From the NCBI RefSeq assembly GCF_026790145.1, contig NZ_JALAMS010000054.1, positions 62,001 through 126,000 on the forward strand: a stretch of DNA of 64,000 nucleotides. The letters are read 5' to 3'. This document shows, one piece after another, positions 32,889 through 41,464 of the stretch. Position 1 is the first letter of the stretch, and each line of letters begins with the position of its first letter. The DNA comes from Bacillus_I endophytica_A. GTDB taxonomy: Bacteria; Bacillota; Bacilli; Bacillales; Bacillaceae_H. Position numbers and translations under genes: made by a program. The notes beneath the pieces were generated by a model. The model had not been told where the DNA came from, did not search any database, and worked only from the letters and a program-made list of their open reading frames with translations.

Positions 32889-33350
32889 TTGGAGCAGAAA
32901 CTAGAGTTCAGAATAGCTGCTGAACAGGATTTAGTGCAGATTGTCGCAATGCTTGCTGACGATGTTTTAGGAAATAAGCGTGAGCGTTATGAGCAACCAC
33001 TTCCAGAAAGTTATATTAAAGCATTTCAGGCTATTAGGGATGACCCTAATAATGAGTTAGTAGTAGCTGTTGACGGAAATAAAATTATTGGCGTCCAACA
33101 AGTTACTTTTACCCCATATATTACACATCAAGGTGGATGGAGAGCTACAATTGAGGGCGTGAGAACCTTGTCTTCTGTACGCAGTAAAGGTGTAGGCACT
33201 AAGCTTATCAAGTGGGCTATTCAACGTGCAAAAGAACGTGGTTGTCACTTAATACAATTAACAACAGATAAAAAAAGAGATGATGCTTTGCGCTTTTATA
33301 AACATTTAGGTTTTCAAGCAACACATGAAGGATTAAAAATGAAACTGTAA
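32889..33350 (+). CDS. GNAT-family N-acetyltransferase
   Basis: 153 residues starting at TTG 32889, seven bases after AAAGGAGG (32874-32881). GNAT motifs: NNELVVAVDGNKIIGVQQVT (beta strands), GVRTLSSVRSKGVGTKLIKW (acetyl-CoA binding R-x-x-G-x-G) and DALRFYKHLGFQATHEG (motif B). These enzymes move an acetyl group from acetyl-CoA to amines; the substrate is unknown. Single gene with a hairpin terminator at 33395-33434. Confidence 0.85.
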   Translation: MEQKLEFRIAAEQDLVQIVAMLADDVLGNKRERYEQPLPESYIKAFQAIRDDPNNELVVAVDGNKIIGVQQVTFTPYITHQGGWRATIEGVRTLSSVRSKGVGTKLIKWAIQRAKERGCHLIQLTTDKKRDDALRFYKHLGFQATHEGLKMKL

Positions 33351-33394
33351 TAGGTTTATTAAGATAATGAGTTTGATAGTTGATAAGATAATGT

Positions 33395-33434
33395 AAAAAA
33401 GTCGGTTCTTAACATAGAGGAATTCGACTTTTTT
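33395..33434 (+). terminator. Terminator after the GNAT gene
   Basis: Arms AAAAAAGTCG and CGACTTTTTT with a 20-base loop that can pair further (GTTC/GAAT). Confidence 0.6.
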
Positions 33435-33461
33435 ATCTTATGTAAATAAGAGAACAATCTT

Positions 33462-33521
33462 TGTGAAAGCGGTTGACATATGGTATCGGTTGACATATCA
33501 TACTAATTGAAAGCGCTTTAA
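33462..33521 (+). promoter_or_regulatory. Levanase promoter with two cre-like sites and a tandem CGGTTGACATAT
   Basis: TGAAAGCGCTTTAA (33508-33521) is a near-perfect CcpA cre; TGTGAAAGCGGTTGACA (33462-33478) is a weaker one. CGGTTGACATAT occurs twice, 17 bases apart (33470, 33487). TTGACA 33473-33478 and TATCAT 33496-33501 with 17-base spacer form a likely promoter, so the strong cre lies just downstream of it as a roadblock or repression site. Confidence 0.7.
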
Positions 33522-33622
33522 TTTAGCGTGGTACCAGTTTTTAAATACAATAGTTACTAAGTTTATGATTTTAGTCATCTCAGAGATTTATCGTACATGA
33601 AGTACTAAATTAAGGGAGAGAG

Positions 33623-35221
33623 ATGATGAGAAATATTTATCGTTTAGGAACAGTTATTACGAGTGTTACATTAGTATCTAGTTTGTTTTCTTATCCCACA
33701 AGTTCGGCAGCCAAAGATTCTAGACAAGTCAAAGGAATACAGGAATTAAAAGGACTTCAAATGAATATTAAAAATCCTTATTATAATGAGCTTTATCGTC
33801 CACAATTCCACTTTACTCCAAATCAGAATTGGATGAATGATCCTAATGGATTGGTTTATTACAAAGGGGAATATCATCTTTTTTATCAATACAACCCCAA
33901 AGGAAACACATGGGGAAATATGAGCTGGGGTCATGCCGTCAGCAAGGATCTTTTACATTGGGAGCATCTTGATGTAGCTATGAAACCTGATGAATTAGGG
34001 ATGATTTTTTCAGGTAGTATTGTTGTTGATAAACATAATACGAGTGGACTTTTCAAAAAAGGTTCGGGCGGATTAGTTGCTATTTTTACTCATGCAGGAG
34101 ATACGCAACAGCAGAGCATTGCCTATAGTGAAGATAATGGGAGAACATGGAGTAAATATAATGGAAATCCTGTTATTGAAAATCCGGGGATTGCGGATTT
34201 TCGTGATCCAAAGGTTTTTTGGCACGATGATACAAACAAGTGGGTTATGGTAATAGCAGCTGGTAAACGTATACAACTCTACTCTTCACAAAATCTAAAG
34301 AACTGGGAATATATGAGTGAATTTGGTGAAGGTATGGGGGCTCAAGGGGGCGTTTGGGAATGCCCTGATTTATTTGAAATACCTGTAGATGGAAACCCAA
34401 ATCATACAAAATGGGTATTACAAGTAGACCTTAATCCAGGGGCAGTTGCTGGTGGTTCAGGTGGACAATATTTTGTAGGAGATTTTGATGGGGAAACCTT
34501 TAAAACTGAGCAGAAAGCAGAAGAAATCAATTGGATGGACTATGGAAAGGATTTCTATGCTGCTCAATCTTGGGATAATACGAAGCAGCGACGGATTCTA
34601 ATGGCTTGGATGAATAATTGGAATTATGCGGAAAAAATCCCTACATCTCCTTGGCGTAGCGCTATGACGCTTCCTCGAGAAGTAGGATTAAAGACCATAG
34701 AAAATGGTGAAGTTTTACTTACTCAGAAGCCAGTACAGGAAATGAAGAAAATAAGAGAGAAAAAATACCAATTAAAAAACCGTAATATTCAATCAGGCAA
34801 CATTAGGTTTCCAAAGATAGACGGACAAACGCAGGAAATTGTAGCTGAATTTGAATTAGGGTCAGCAGATGAGTTTGGCTTTTATGTTCGAAAAGGACAT
34901 GGAGAATTTACGAAAATTGGATATGATGTAAAAAGGAAAGAATTATTTGTTGACCGTACAAAATCTGGACAGACAAACTTCAGCGAGGATTTTCCTGGCA
35001 TTTATGCGGCCCCCTTAAAATCTGCAGGTAACAAAGTTAAAATGCATATTTTTGTTGATCGTTCTTCTGTTGAAGTCTTTGGAAATGATGGAGAAAGAGT
35101 GCTTACAAATCAAATTTTTCCTGAACCTGAAAGTGACAATTTGGAAGTTTATGCAAGGAATGGAGAGGTTCATATCTCTTCCTTAAACGCATATGAATTA
35201 GATAGCACTTGGAATAATTAA
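33623..35221 (+). CDS. Secreted levanase/fructanase (GH32)
   Basis: 532 residues with a signal peptide (MMRNIYRLGTVITSVTLVSS, then LFSYPTSSA). GH32 blocks: NWMNDPNGLVYYKGEYHLFY (nucleophile Asp), SGSIVVDKHNTSGL, FRDPKVFWH (stabiliser Asp) and VWECPDLFEI (acid Glu), then the C-terminal beta-sandwich ending in FVDRSSVEVFGNDG. The DGERVLTNQIFP end is as in LevB/SacC. It hydrolyses extracellular fructan such as levan or inulin, or sucrose; no C-terminal wall anchor is visible. ATG 33623 follows AAGGGAGAGAG. The cre sites indicate glucose repression. It complements the sucrose operon at the right edge. Confidence 0.87.
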   Translation: MMRNIYRLGTVITSVTLVSSLFSYPTSSAAKDSRQVKGIQELKGLQMNIKNPYYNELYRPQFHFTPNQNWMNDPNGLVYYKGEYHLFYQYNPKGNTWGNMSWGHAVSKDLLHWEHLDVAMKPDELGMIFSGSIVVDKHNTSGLFKKGSGGLVAIFTHAGDTQQQSIAYSEDNGRTWSKYNGNPVIENPGIADFRDPKVFWHDDTNKWVMVIAAGKRIQLYSSQNLKNWEYMSEFGEGMGAQGGVWECPDLFEIPVDGNPNHTKWVLQVDLNPGAVAGGSGGQYFVGDFDGETFKTEQKAEEINWMDYGKDFYAAQSWDNTKQRRILMAWMNNWNYAEKIPTSPWRSAMTLPREVGLKTIENGEVLLTQKPVQEMKKIREKKYQLKNRNIQSGNIRFPKIDGQTQEIVAEFELGSADEFGFYVRKGHGEFTKIGYDVKRKELFVDRTKSGQTNFSEDFPGIYAAPLKSAGNKVKMHIFVDRSSVEVFGNDGERVLTNQIFPEPESDNLEVYARNGEVHISSLNAYELDSTWNN

Positions 35222-35239
35222 ATAAATTCACAACAAAGT

Positions 35240-35268
35240 AAGCCTTCGTTCCTATTGAGCAAAGGCTT
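35240..35268 (+). terminator. Terminator after the levanase gene
   Basis: Arms AAGCCTT and AAGGCTT with 15-base loop, then TTCTTTTT. Confidence 0.6.
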
Positions 35269-35335
35269 TTCTTTTTGATGAGTTGCTTTCTACACAAACT
35301 CTCTTTTTAAGTTTTAAGAGTGAAAATCTGTGAGA

Positions 35336-35382
35336 GCTCCTTTCTTCATATTTCTCTAAGAAAGAAATATGAAGAAAGGAGC
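35336..35382. repeat. 20-bp perfect inverted repeat, intergenic
   Basis: Arm 35336-35355 (GCTCCTTTCTTCATATTTCT) and arm 35363-35382 are exact reverse complements with a seven-base loop. There is no T tract on either side, so it is not an ordinary terminator. Confidence 0.9.
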
Positions 35383-35501
35383 AATAGTATAGTAAAGTTA
35401 GTGAACAGTTACTCTAATATTATTTAGTTGAATATTGTTCTAAATGAATACATATAAATAAAAAATGATGCTAAGTTTCCATACGTTCATAGCTTAAAAA
35501 A

Positions 35502-36800
35502 TTAAAGATTTTGAAATCCTTTCTTCTGTTTCCGATTCTTCCTCCAAATGTAAAACAAGCAACATCCTCCTACACTTATTGGAATAAATAAAAAAGCTCC
35601 TATAAATACATAAGAAATCAAACATAACATGCAAGCTATAAGGGCAAATATTTTACCGATGAGATGTTTAATTAATTTGATTCCTGCTGCAGCTCCAACA
35701 ATATAAGTTGCAATTCCTAGAGAGTTCGGAATAAAGACAAGTTGCTCTAATCCTATATTAAAAACATAACTTGTGAGTAAACCAACACCAGCAATTCCTC
35801 CGACTATTAATACAGCTCGTGCAGGAGTGGTATGCTTTTTATTTATTTTTCGTAAGTAAGAAGGAGCAAAGTTATTTTAAGCTAAGGAATATCCTAATCG
35901 ACTCATGCTAGCGATAAAAGCATTCATCGTTCCTAAGCAAATAATAAAAGCAACAATAGCCGTAATCCAGCTTCCGTTTGTTCCAATACCTTTTCTTATG
36001 ACTTCAGAGAGAGCGGCATGATTTATCGCCTCATGTATATTGTTACTATCCATAGAGTAGGAGTGTGTACCAATTACAGCAAAAGCGACCCCTACATAGA
36101 GAATCCCAACAACAATAATAGCTCCTAACGTTGATAAAAGGATATTTCTTTTCCTCGGCTGTTTAAACTCAGGAGCCAGACTAGAAATAGCTTCCCATCC
36201 AAAAAAAGACCAAAAGATAAGCATGATACTTTGTGCGATAGAAGGAAAAGTAGAAGGTTCAAGGCTCCATTTTAAATTCTTATAATCAACAGAAGGTAAA
36301 GCAAGGAGGGTAGCTGCTAACAAAATTAAAAGAGTAAGCACAGCAATTAGAAGCTGAAGCTTTCCACTTGTTTTTAGTCCAAAATAGTTTGAAGTTACGG
36401 ATATAATAAGCAAAATAAATGCAACAAGATAAGCGGCAGAATGAGGCAAACCAAAAGAGAAGGCAATATAAGTTCCGCCTGTAAGAGATACAATAATTTG
36501 TCCAACACTTCCAGCAATAAAGAAAAACCAGCCTACTAATGCTCCTGTATAATATCCAAAGGCTTTGCGAGCAAATGTGGCAACACCTCCTGAACTAGGA
36601 TAATCAATTGATAAAAATGCAAATGTGTAAGCTAAAGGAATACTTAGAAATACCATTATAATCCAAGCGATAAGAGCGTTTGGACCTGCAATTCCTCCTG
36701 TCATACCTGGCAATATTAAAATTCCAGATCCTAAAACAGCTCCAACATATAACGCAATACCTTGACTAGTTGATATGGTTTCTTTCAATGAATGACTCAA
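35502..36800 (-). pseudogene. APC-family amino-acid permease with an in-frame stop
   Basis: Reading from ATG 36800: MSHSLKETISTSQGIALYVG, AVLGSGILILPGMTGG (family start with G-S-G-I motif), then YPSSGGVATFARKAFGYYTG and FWSFFGWEAISSLAPEFKQP. The frame meets TAA at 35877-35879 right after SRLGYSLA, then stays open as NNFAPSYLRKINKKHTTPAR and beyond to a natural stop at 35502. Without that stop the protein is 432 residues and 12-spanning, the normal form of this group (YjeH/CtrA-like permeases). AAA to TAA would be the simplest mutation. Divergent from an Lrp-family gene, also broken, that would have controlled it. A shortened 307-residue protein lacking the last three spans is unlikely to transport. 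Confidence 0.82.
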
Positions 36801-36951
36801 GTTATTTCCTCCATTTCTAAATGTTTAATAGCATTATAGTAAAAAATGCAGTATATTTATATTCATAATTGTACAAATATTGAAACTTAGCTTTCCGGTT
36901 TGTATAGAAATACGATAAATAATGAGCAAAAGAGAAAAAGGGGGGAAGAAC

Positions 36952-37409
36952 ATGGATCATATTGACTATAAAATCTTAGAGCTTCTTCAAAGAGATAGCA
37001 GAATTACAATTATTCAGTTATCAAGAGAATTACATCTTAGTCGTCCAAGTATAAATAACGGTTAAAACGTCTACATGAAAATGGAGTTATTGAAGGCTTT
37101 ACAACTCTCATTTCACCAGAAGCTATCGGAAAAAGTGTGCAAGCCATCATCCAAATTGGGAATTTGAAATGTGGATGTCGCCACTTTGAAGAAAAAATAA
37201 AAGAGGAAAAGGCTATTCTTGAATGTCATAGAGTGACTGGAACAAGTAGTTATTTTATGAAAACAGCTGTTGCTACCACTCGGCACTTGGAAGATTTAGT
37301 AGATCGTCTGGTTCCTTTTGGACAAGTAAATACATCTATCATTTTATCCACCTCAGTTGCTAATCGTCCTTTATTACCTGAAATGAAACAAAATTCAGTC
37401 GACTCTTAA
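36952..37409 (+). pseudogene. Lrp/AsnC-family regulator, frameshifted
   Basis: ATG 36952 (after GGGGGGAAG) opens MDHIDYKILELLQRDSRITI, IQLSRELHLSRPSINNG and stops at 37064. The next frame continues KRLHENGVIEGFTTLISPEA, IGKSVQAIIQIGN and the effector (RAM) domain to 37409 (HRVTGTSSYFMKTAVATTRH). One missing base near 37058-37062 (AACGG in place of AACCGG) would restore SINNRLKRLHENGVIEGF, the standard helix-turn-helix end of Lrp proteins. Whole length would be 152 residues. Divergent from the APC permease, a standard pair in which Lrp responds to the transported amino acid. Confidence 0.85.
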
Positions 37410-37417
37410 TCATTTAC

Positions 37418-37448
37418 AAGAAGTTCTTTCAGAGAACTTCTTTTTTTA
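37418..37448 (+). terminator. Terminator after the Lrp gene
   Basis: Arms AAGAAGTTCT and AGAACTTCTT with loop TTCAG, followed by a T tract. Confidence 0.8.
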
Positions 37449-37811
37449 TGTATTGCAACAAATAAATTTGTATATAAAGACCATAATGAATGCTAAATAG
37501 ATGAGAGCGAACCGATATAAGAGAAGGAAATCTAACATGTAATCATGATTAATTGTTTTAACTACAAAAATAAAACAAAATCCTTAAAAGAATAGGAAGT
37601 AAAAACATAACAAAAGATAGACTTTGTCAAATGTTCTGACATATATATTGTTTATGTTACATGCTAGTGTTAGAATTTAAGAGTGACCAAATAACGGTAC
37701 TACAGTTCCGAAAAACGGAACAAACTACTAACATTTAACAGAATATTCTGTTTTGAGTGCTAGAGCTTGGTCGGACTTTAATTTTATAAGGACATAAGAG
37801 GGGGAAAGAGG
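37449..37811. promoter_or_regulatory. Promoter region of the 5-oxoprolinase operon with two perfect palindromes
   Basis: No gene is seen in these 363 bases. GTTCCGAAAAACGGAAC (37705-37721) and AACAGAATATTCTGTT (37737-37752) are perfect inverted repeats 32 bases apart (centre to centre), 60-100 bases before the pxpA start. The first is of the kind bound by IclR proteins; the IclR-family gene kipR closes the operon. Confidence 0.6.
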
Positions 37812-38573
37812 ATGAATAGAGTTGATTTGAACTGTGACTTAGGGGAAAGTTTTGGGGCTTATCGTATTGGCAATGATGAAGAGATTTTGGATTTTGTAAC
37901 ATCTGTGAATGTTGCTTGTGGCTTCCATGCTGGAGATCCTAGCGTTATGCGAAAAACAGTTGAGCTTGCTGCACAGAAAGGGGTTCAAATTGGGGCGCAT
38001 CCAGGTCTTCAAGATTTAATTGGATTTGGTCGCCGTAATCTTTCAATTACTGCTCAAGAAGCCTATGATATTGTTGTGTATCAAATTGGAGCGCTAGATG
38101 GCTTTTTAAAAGCGGAAGGGCTTAGGATGCAGCATGTTAAACCACATGGAGCACTTTATAATATGGCAGCTAAAGATAAAAATTTATCAAAAGCAATTGT
38201 GAAAGCTATTTATAACATAAACGCTGACCTTATTTTATTCGGCTTAGCAGGAAGTGAACTTATTAAATCAGGAAAAGAAATTGGATTACGTACAGCAAGT
38301 GAAGTGTTTGCTGATCGGACATATCAAAGCGATGGCTCGTTAACAGCAAGAAGCGAAAAGAATGCGCTTATTGAAAATGACGATGAAGCCCTAGCACAAG
38401 TCGTTCGGATGGTGAAGGAAGGAAAAGTGAAGTCTCAGCAAGGCGTTGATGTTTCACTGCAAGCAGATACAATTTGTATTCATGGAGATGGCGCACATGC
38501 ATTAGAATTTGCTCGTCGTATCCAAGGATCATTAACAACTTCTGAAATCGAAGTGAAGGCGATTTCGAGCTAA
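37812..38573 (+). CDS. pxpA: 5-oxoprolinase subunit A (LamB/YcsF family)
   Basis: 253 residues, cytoplasmic. The N-terminal VDLNCDLGESFGAYRIGNDE and VNVACGFHAGDPSVMRKTVE, GAHPGLQDLIGFGRRNLSIT, HVKPHGALYNMAAKD, EVFADRTYQSDGSLTAR, and DTICIHGDG blocks are the full YcsF family set. PxpA acts with PxpB and PxpC in ATP-dependent opening of 5-oxoproline (pyroglutamate) to glutamate. First gene of a six-gene operon in the same order as ycsF-ycsG-ycsI-kipI-kipA-kipR of B. subtilis. ATG 37812 follows GGGGGAAAGAGG. Confidence 0.93.
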   Translation: MNRVDLNCDLGESFGAYRIGNDEEILDFVTSVNVACGFHAGDPSVMRKTVELAAQKGVQIGAHPGLQDLIGFGRRNLSITAQEAYDIVVYQIGALDGFLKAEGLRMQHVKPHGALYNMAAKDKNLSKAIVKAIYNINADLILFGLAGSELIKSGKEIGLRTASEVFADRTYQSDGSLTARSEKNALIENDDEALAQVVRMVKEGKVKSQQGVDVSLQADTICIHGDGAHALEFARRIQGSLTTSEIEVKAISS

Positions 38574-38595
38574 GTATAGATAGGGGGAAATGGAA

Positions 38596-39828
38596 TTGGA
38601 GCCAAAGAAAAAAAATACACCAAAGAAAGAGCTTTCTGCTGCACCAAAAGTTAATTGGTCACTTATGTTAGGAGCGGCATTCTTAATGGCCACATCAGCA
38701 ATTGGCCCAGGATTTTTAACACAAACAACGGTTTTTACACAAAAACTCGCAGCAAGTTTTGGATTTGTTATTTTAATCTCGATTATTCTCGATATTTTTG
38801 CTCAGACAAATGTTTGGAGAATTATTGCAGTTTCTGAAAAAAGAGGACAAGACATCGCAAATATGGTGTTACCAGGTTTAGGATACGTATTAGCTGCGTT
38901 AATTGTTATTGGTGGACTTGCTTTTAATATTGGGAATATCGCTGGAGCAGGTCTTGGGTTAAATGCTATCACTGGCATCTCACCAACAGTAGGAGCCGCA
39001 ATTAGTGCTATTATTGCCGTTTTAATTTTCGTCGTCAAAGAAGCTGGAAAAGCGATGGATAAGTTTACGCAAATTGCGGGATTTGTCATGATTGGTTTAA
39101 TGATTTATGTAGCTTTCACAACATCACCACCTGTTGGAGAAGCAGTCGTAAAAACTTTCGCACCAGACAAAATTGATTTTGTAGCGATTGTGACACTTGT
39201 TGGTGGAACGGTTGGAGGATATATTACGTTTGCTGGTGGACACCGTTTATTAGATGCAGGAGTCAAAGGCGTAGATGCATTACCACAAGTAACAAAAAGC
39301 TCGGTTACTGGAATTTTAATTACGTCTGTTATGCGCATTGCTTTGTTTTTAGCTGTTCTGGGCGTTGTAGCAAAAGGACTTCCAATTGATGCAGGGAATC
39401 CTCCAGCATCCGTATTCCAACTAGCAGCAGGAAACATCGGTTACAAAATTTTTGGAATTGTCATGTGGTCTGCGGCTATTACATCTGTAGTCGGAGCAGC
39501 ATATACATCGGTTTCTTTTATCAGAACATTCAGCCAAAAACTCGATAAAAATGCAAATTGGATTATTATCGGATTTATTATTATTTCTACTGTTTGCTTT
39601 GTTCTAATTGGAAAACCTGTTAAAGTACTTCTTCTTGTTGGGGCTCTCAATGGTTTAATTCTTCCTATTGCCCTTGGAACATTGCTCATTGCGGCGTACA
39701 AAAAGAGCATTGTTGGTGACTATAAACATCCTTTATGGTTAACAATTTCAGGTATCTTTGTTGTTGTTGTCATGGCCTTAATGGGTGGGTATACACTAGT
39801 TGATCAAATTCCACAGCTATTTAAGTAA
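38596..39828 (+). CDS. ycsG: NRAMP-like membrane transporter YcsG
   Basis: About 410 residues, 11 membrane spans. After a lysine-rich N-terminus come GAAFLMATSAIGPGFLTQTT and NIGNIAGAGLGLNAITGISP, characteristic of the divergent NRAMP relatives linked to 5-oxoprolinase genes. The canonical D-P-G-N/M-P-H metal motifs of true manganese NRAMPs are not present (GPGF replaces DPGN), so metal transport is doubtful; 5-oxoproline uptake is a reasonable guess from context. A TTG at 38596 is nine bases after AGGGGG; the ATG at 38590 is only two or three bases after it, so I prefer TTG. 16-22 bases after pxpA. Confidence 0.85.
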   Translation: MEPKKKNTPKKELSAAPKVNWSLMLGAAFLMATSAIGPGFLTQTTVFTQKLAASFGFVILISIILDIFAQTNVWRIIAVSEKRGQDIANMVLPGLGYVLAALIVIGGLAFNIGNIAGAGLGLNAITGISPTVGAAISAIIAVLIFVVKEAGKAMDKFTQIAGFVMIGLMIYVAFTTSPPVGEAVVKTFAPDKIDFVAIVTLVGGTVGGYITFAGGHRLLDAGVKGVDALPQVTKSSVTGILITSVMRIALFLAVLGVVAKGLPIDAGNPPASVFQLAAGNIGYKIFGIVMWSAAITSVVGAAYTSVSFIRTFSQKLDKNANWIIIGFIIISTVCFVLIGKPVKVLLLVGALNGLILPIALGTLLIAAYKKSIVGDYKHPLWLTISGIFVVVVMALMGGYTLVDQIPQLFK

Positions 39829-39894
39829 GCTAAGCGCCTGCATGTAAAGATTATTGCTATATGTAGGCGACTATTGTTTTAGGAGGAGATTTTA

Positions 39895-40686
39895 GTGGAA
39901 AACTTATCTCAAAAAACACCATCAGAAATTCGGAATTTAATTCGTGAAGGTAAACTTGTGCAGCCAACAGCAGGAATGGCAAACGGATATGCTCAAGCTA
40001 ATCTAGCAATCTTAAAAAAAGAACATGCCTTTGATTTTCTTCTATTTTGTCAACGTAATCCTAAATCTTGTCCTCTTTTAGATGTAACAGAGGTTGGCTC
40101 TCCTTTTCCAAAGTTCGCTTCATCTTCAGGAGATATTCGCACAGATATCCCAAAATATCGAATTTATAGAGAAGGAGAACTTACGGAGGAAGTAACAGAT
40201 ATTACAGAGTATTGGGAAGACGATATGGTTGGTTTTTTAATTGGATGCAGCTTTACCTTTGAACATGCTCTTTTAAATAACGATATTTCAGTTCGTCATA
40301 TTGAGGAAGAGTGCAATGTTCCGATGTATAAAACAAACATCCCCTGTGTTGAAGGGGGCATTTTCCGAGGGAATATGGTAGCAAGTATGCGTCCTATTCC
40401 TCACAAAGATGTTGTAAGAGCAGCACAAGTAACATCACGCTTTCCTTCTGTTCATGGAGGACCTATTCATATCGGAGACCCACACGTTATTGGTATTCAA
40501 GATATTAATACTCCTCATTTTGGAGATTCAGTGACAATTAAAGAAGGAGAAACACCGGTATTTTGGGCATGTGGTGTCACTCCACAAGCTGTTGCAATGG
40601 AAACAAAGCCACTTATTATGATTACGCATGCACCAGGACATATGTTTATTACAGACATTCGCGATGAGAAGCTTGGCGTTTTATAG
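39895..40686 (+). CDS. ycsI: DUF1445 putative hydro-lyase YcsI
   Basis: 263 residues from GTG 39895, after AGGAGGAGA. Family blocks: TAGMANGYAQANLAILKKEH, DFLLFCQRNPKSCPLLDVTE, GCSFTFEHALL, RGNMVASMRPIPHKDVVRAA, HGGPIHIGDPHVIGI, WACGVTPQAVAM and ITHAPGHMFITD. This is the D-glutamate cyclase-like/DUF1445 hydro-lyase family. In mitochondria a related protein turns D-glutamate into 5-oxo-D-proline, which would fit with the 5-oxoprolinase neighbours, but for the bacterial protein this is inference. Sits between the transporter and pxpB. Confidence 0.88.
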   Translation: MENLSQKTPSEIRNLIREGKLVQPTAGMANGYAQANLAILKKEHAFDFLLFCQRNPKSCPLLDVTEVGSPFPKFASSSGDIRTDIPKYRIYREGELTEEVTDITEYWEDDMVGFLIGCSFTFEHALLNNDISVRHIEEECNVPMYKTNIPCVEGGIFRGNMVASMRPIPHKDVVRAAQVTSRFPSVHGGPIHIGDPHVIGIQDINTPHFGDSVTIKEGETPVFWACGVTPQAVAMETKPLIMITHAPGHMFITDIRDEKLGVL

Positions 40687-40702
40687 AAAAAGAGGTGAAA
40701 AT

Positions 40703-41464
40703 ATGAGTTCAACAAAAACAGATTTAGTTCAGCAAGTAACACTTTCACCACTCGGTGACTCAGCTATTGTTGTTACATTTGGAGAACGTATTGACTATGA
40801 GATTCATAAGAAAATTAAAATGTTTATGGATACATTAGAAGCTCATCCATTTCAAGGATTTATTGAATGTGTGCCGGCATTTACAAATGTAACGATTTTT
40901 TACGAGCCACTCCAAGTTATAAAAGCAAATAAGGGACGTAGAATAAAAGACTTTATCTCTCCTTTTGAAATCGTTTCAAGTCTTATAAAAGAAAAATTAA
41001 ATGAAGTGTCTGACCAAGGGGATTTAAAACATCGTCAAGTGTCAATTCCTGTTTGTTATGGAGGAGATTATGGACCAGATCTTGACCATGTTGCCAAATA
41101 TAATAATTTAACGAAGGAAGAAGTCATCCATATTCATTCGAATGGAGAATACTTAGCTTATATGATTGGTTTTGCACCTGGTTTTCCTTTTTTAGGTGGT
41201 TTGTCTGAAAAAGTCGCAACACCAAGACATTCATCACCAAGAGCCTCTATTCCAGCAGGAAGCGTTGGAATTGCCGGAATGCAAACAGGCGTTTATCCAA
41301 TTTCAACCCCTGGTGGATGGCAACTTATCGGTCAAACTCCTATCCAGCTCTTTCTTCCAAATCAAAATCCACCAAGCTTACTTCAAGCAGGAGATAGAGT
41401 GAAATTCGTTTCTATCTCACAAGAAGAATATGAAGAAATAAAGCGAAAAGAGGGAGAAAAATGA
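40703..41464 (+). CDS. pxpB: 5-oxoprolinase subunit B / KinA inhibitor KipI
   Basis: 253 residues from ATG 40703, which has GAGGTGAAA in front; a longer in-frame reading into ycsI is discarded. Carboxyltransferase/allophanate hydrolase subunit 1 motifs: LSPLGDSAIVVTFGERIDYE, VSIPVCYGGDYGPDLDHVAK, AYMIGFAPGFPFLGGLSEKV, and the GIAGMQTGVYPISTPGGWQL block. In B. subtilis KipI also inhibits autophosphorylation of sporulation kinase KinA. It overlaps pxpC by ATGA. Confidence 0.92.
   Translation: MSSTKTDLVQQVTLSPLGDSAIVVTFGERIDYEIHKKIKMFMDTLEAHPFQGFIECVPAFTNVTIFYEPLQVIKANKGRRIKDFISPFEIVSSLIKEKLNEVSDQGDLKHRQVSIPVCYGGDYGPDLDHVAKYNNLTKEEVIHIHSNGEYLAYMIGFAPGFPFLGGLSEKVATPRHSSPRASIPAGSVGIAGMQTGVYPISTPGGWQLIGQTPIQLFLPNQNPPSLLQAGDRVKFVSISQEEYEEIKRKEGEK

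Noticed and set aside
38590..39828. Calling YcsG a manganese transporter
   Set aside because: The metal-binding DPGN and MPH motifs of true NRAMP proteins are missing.
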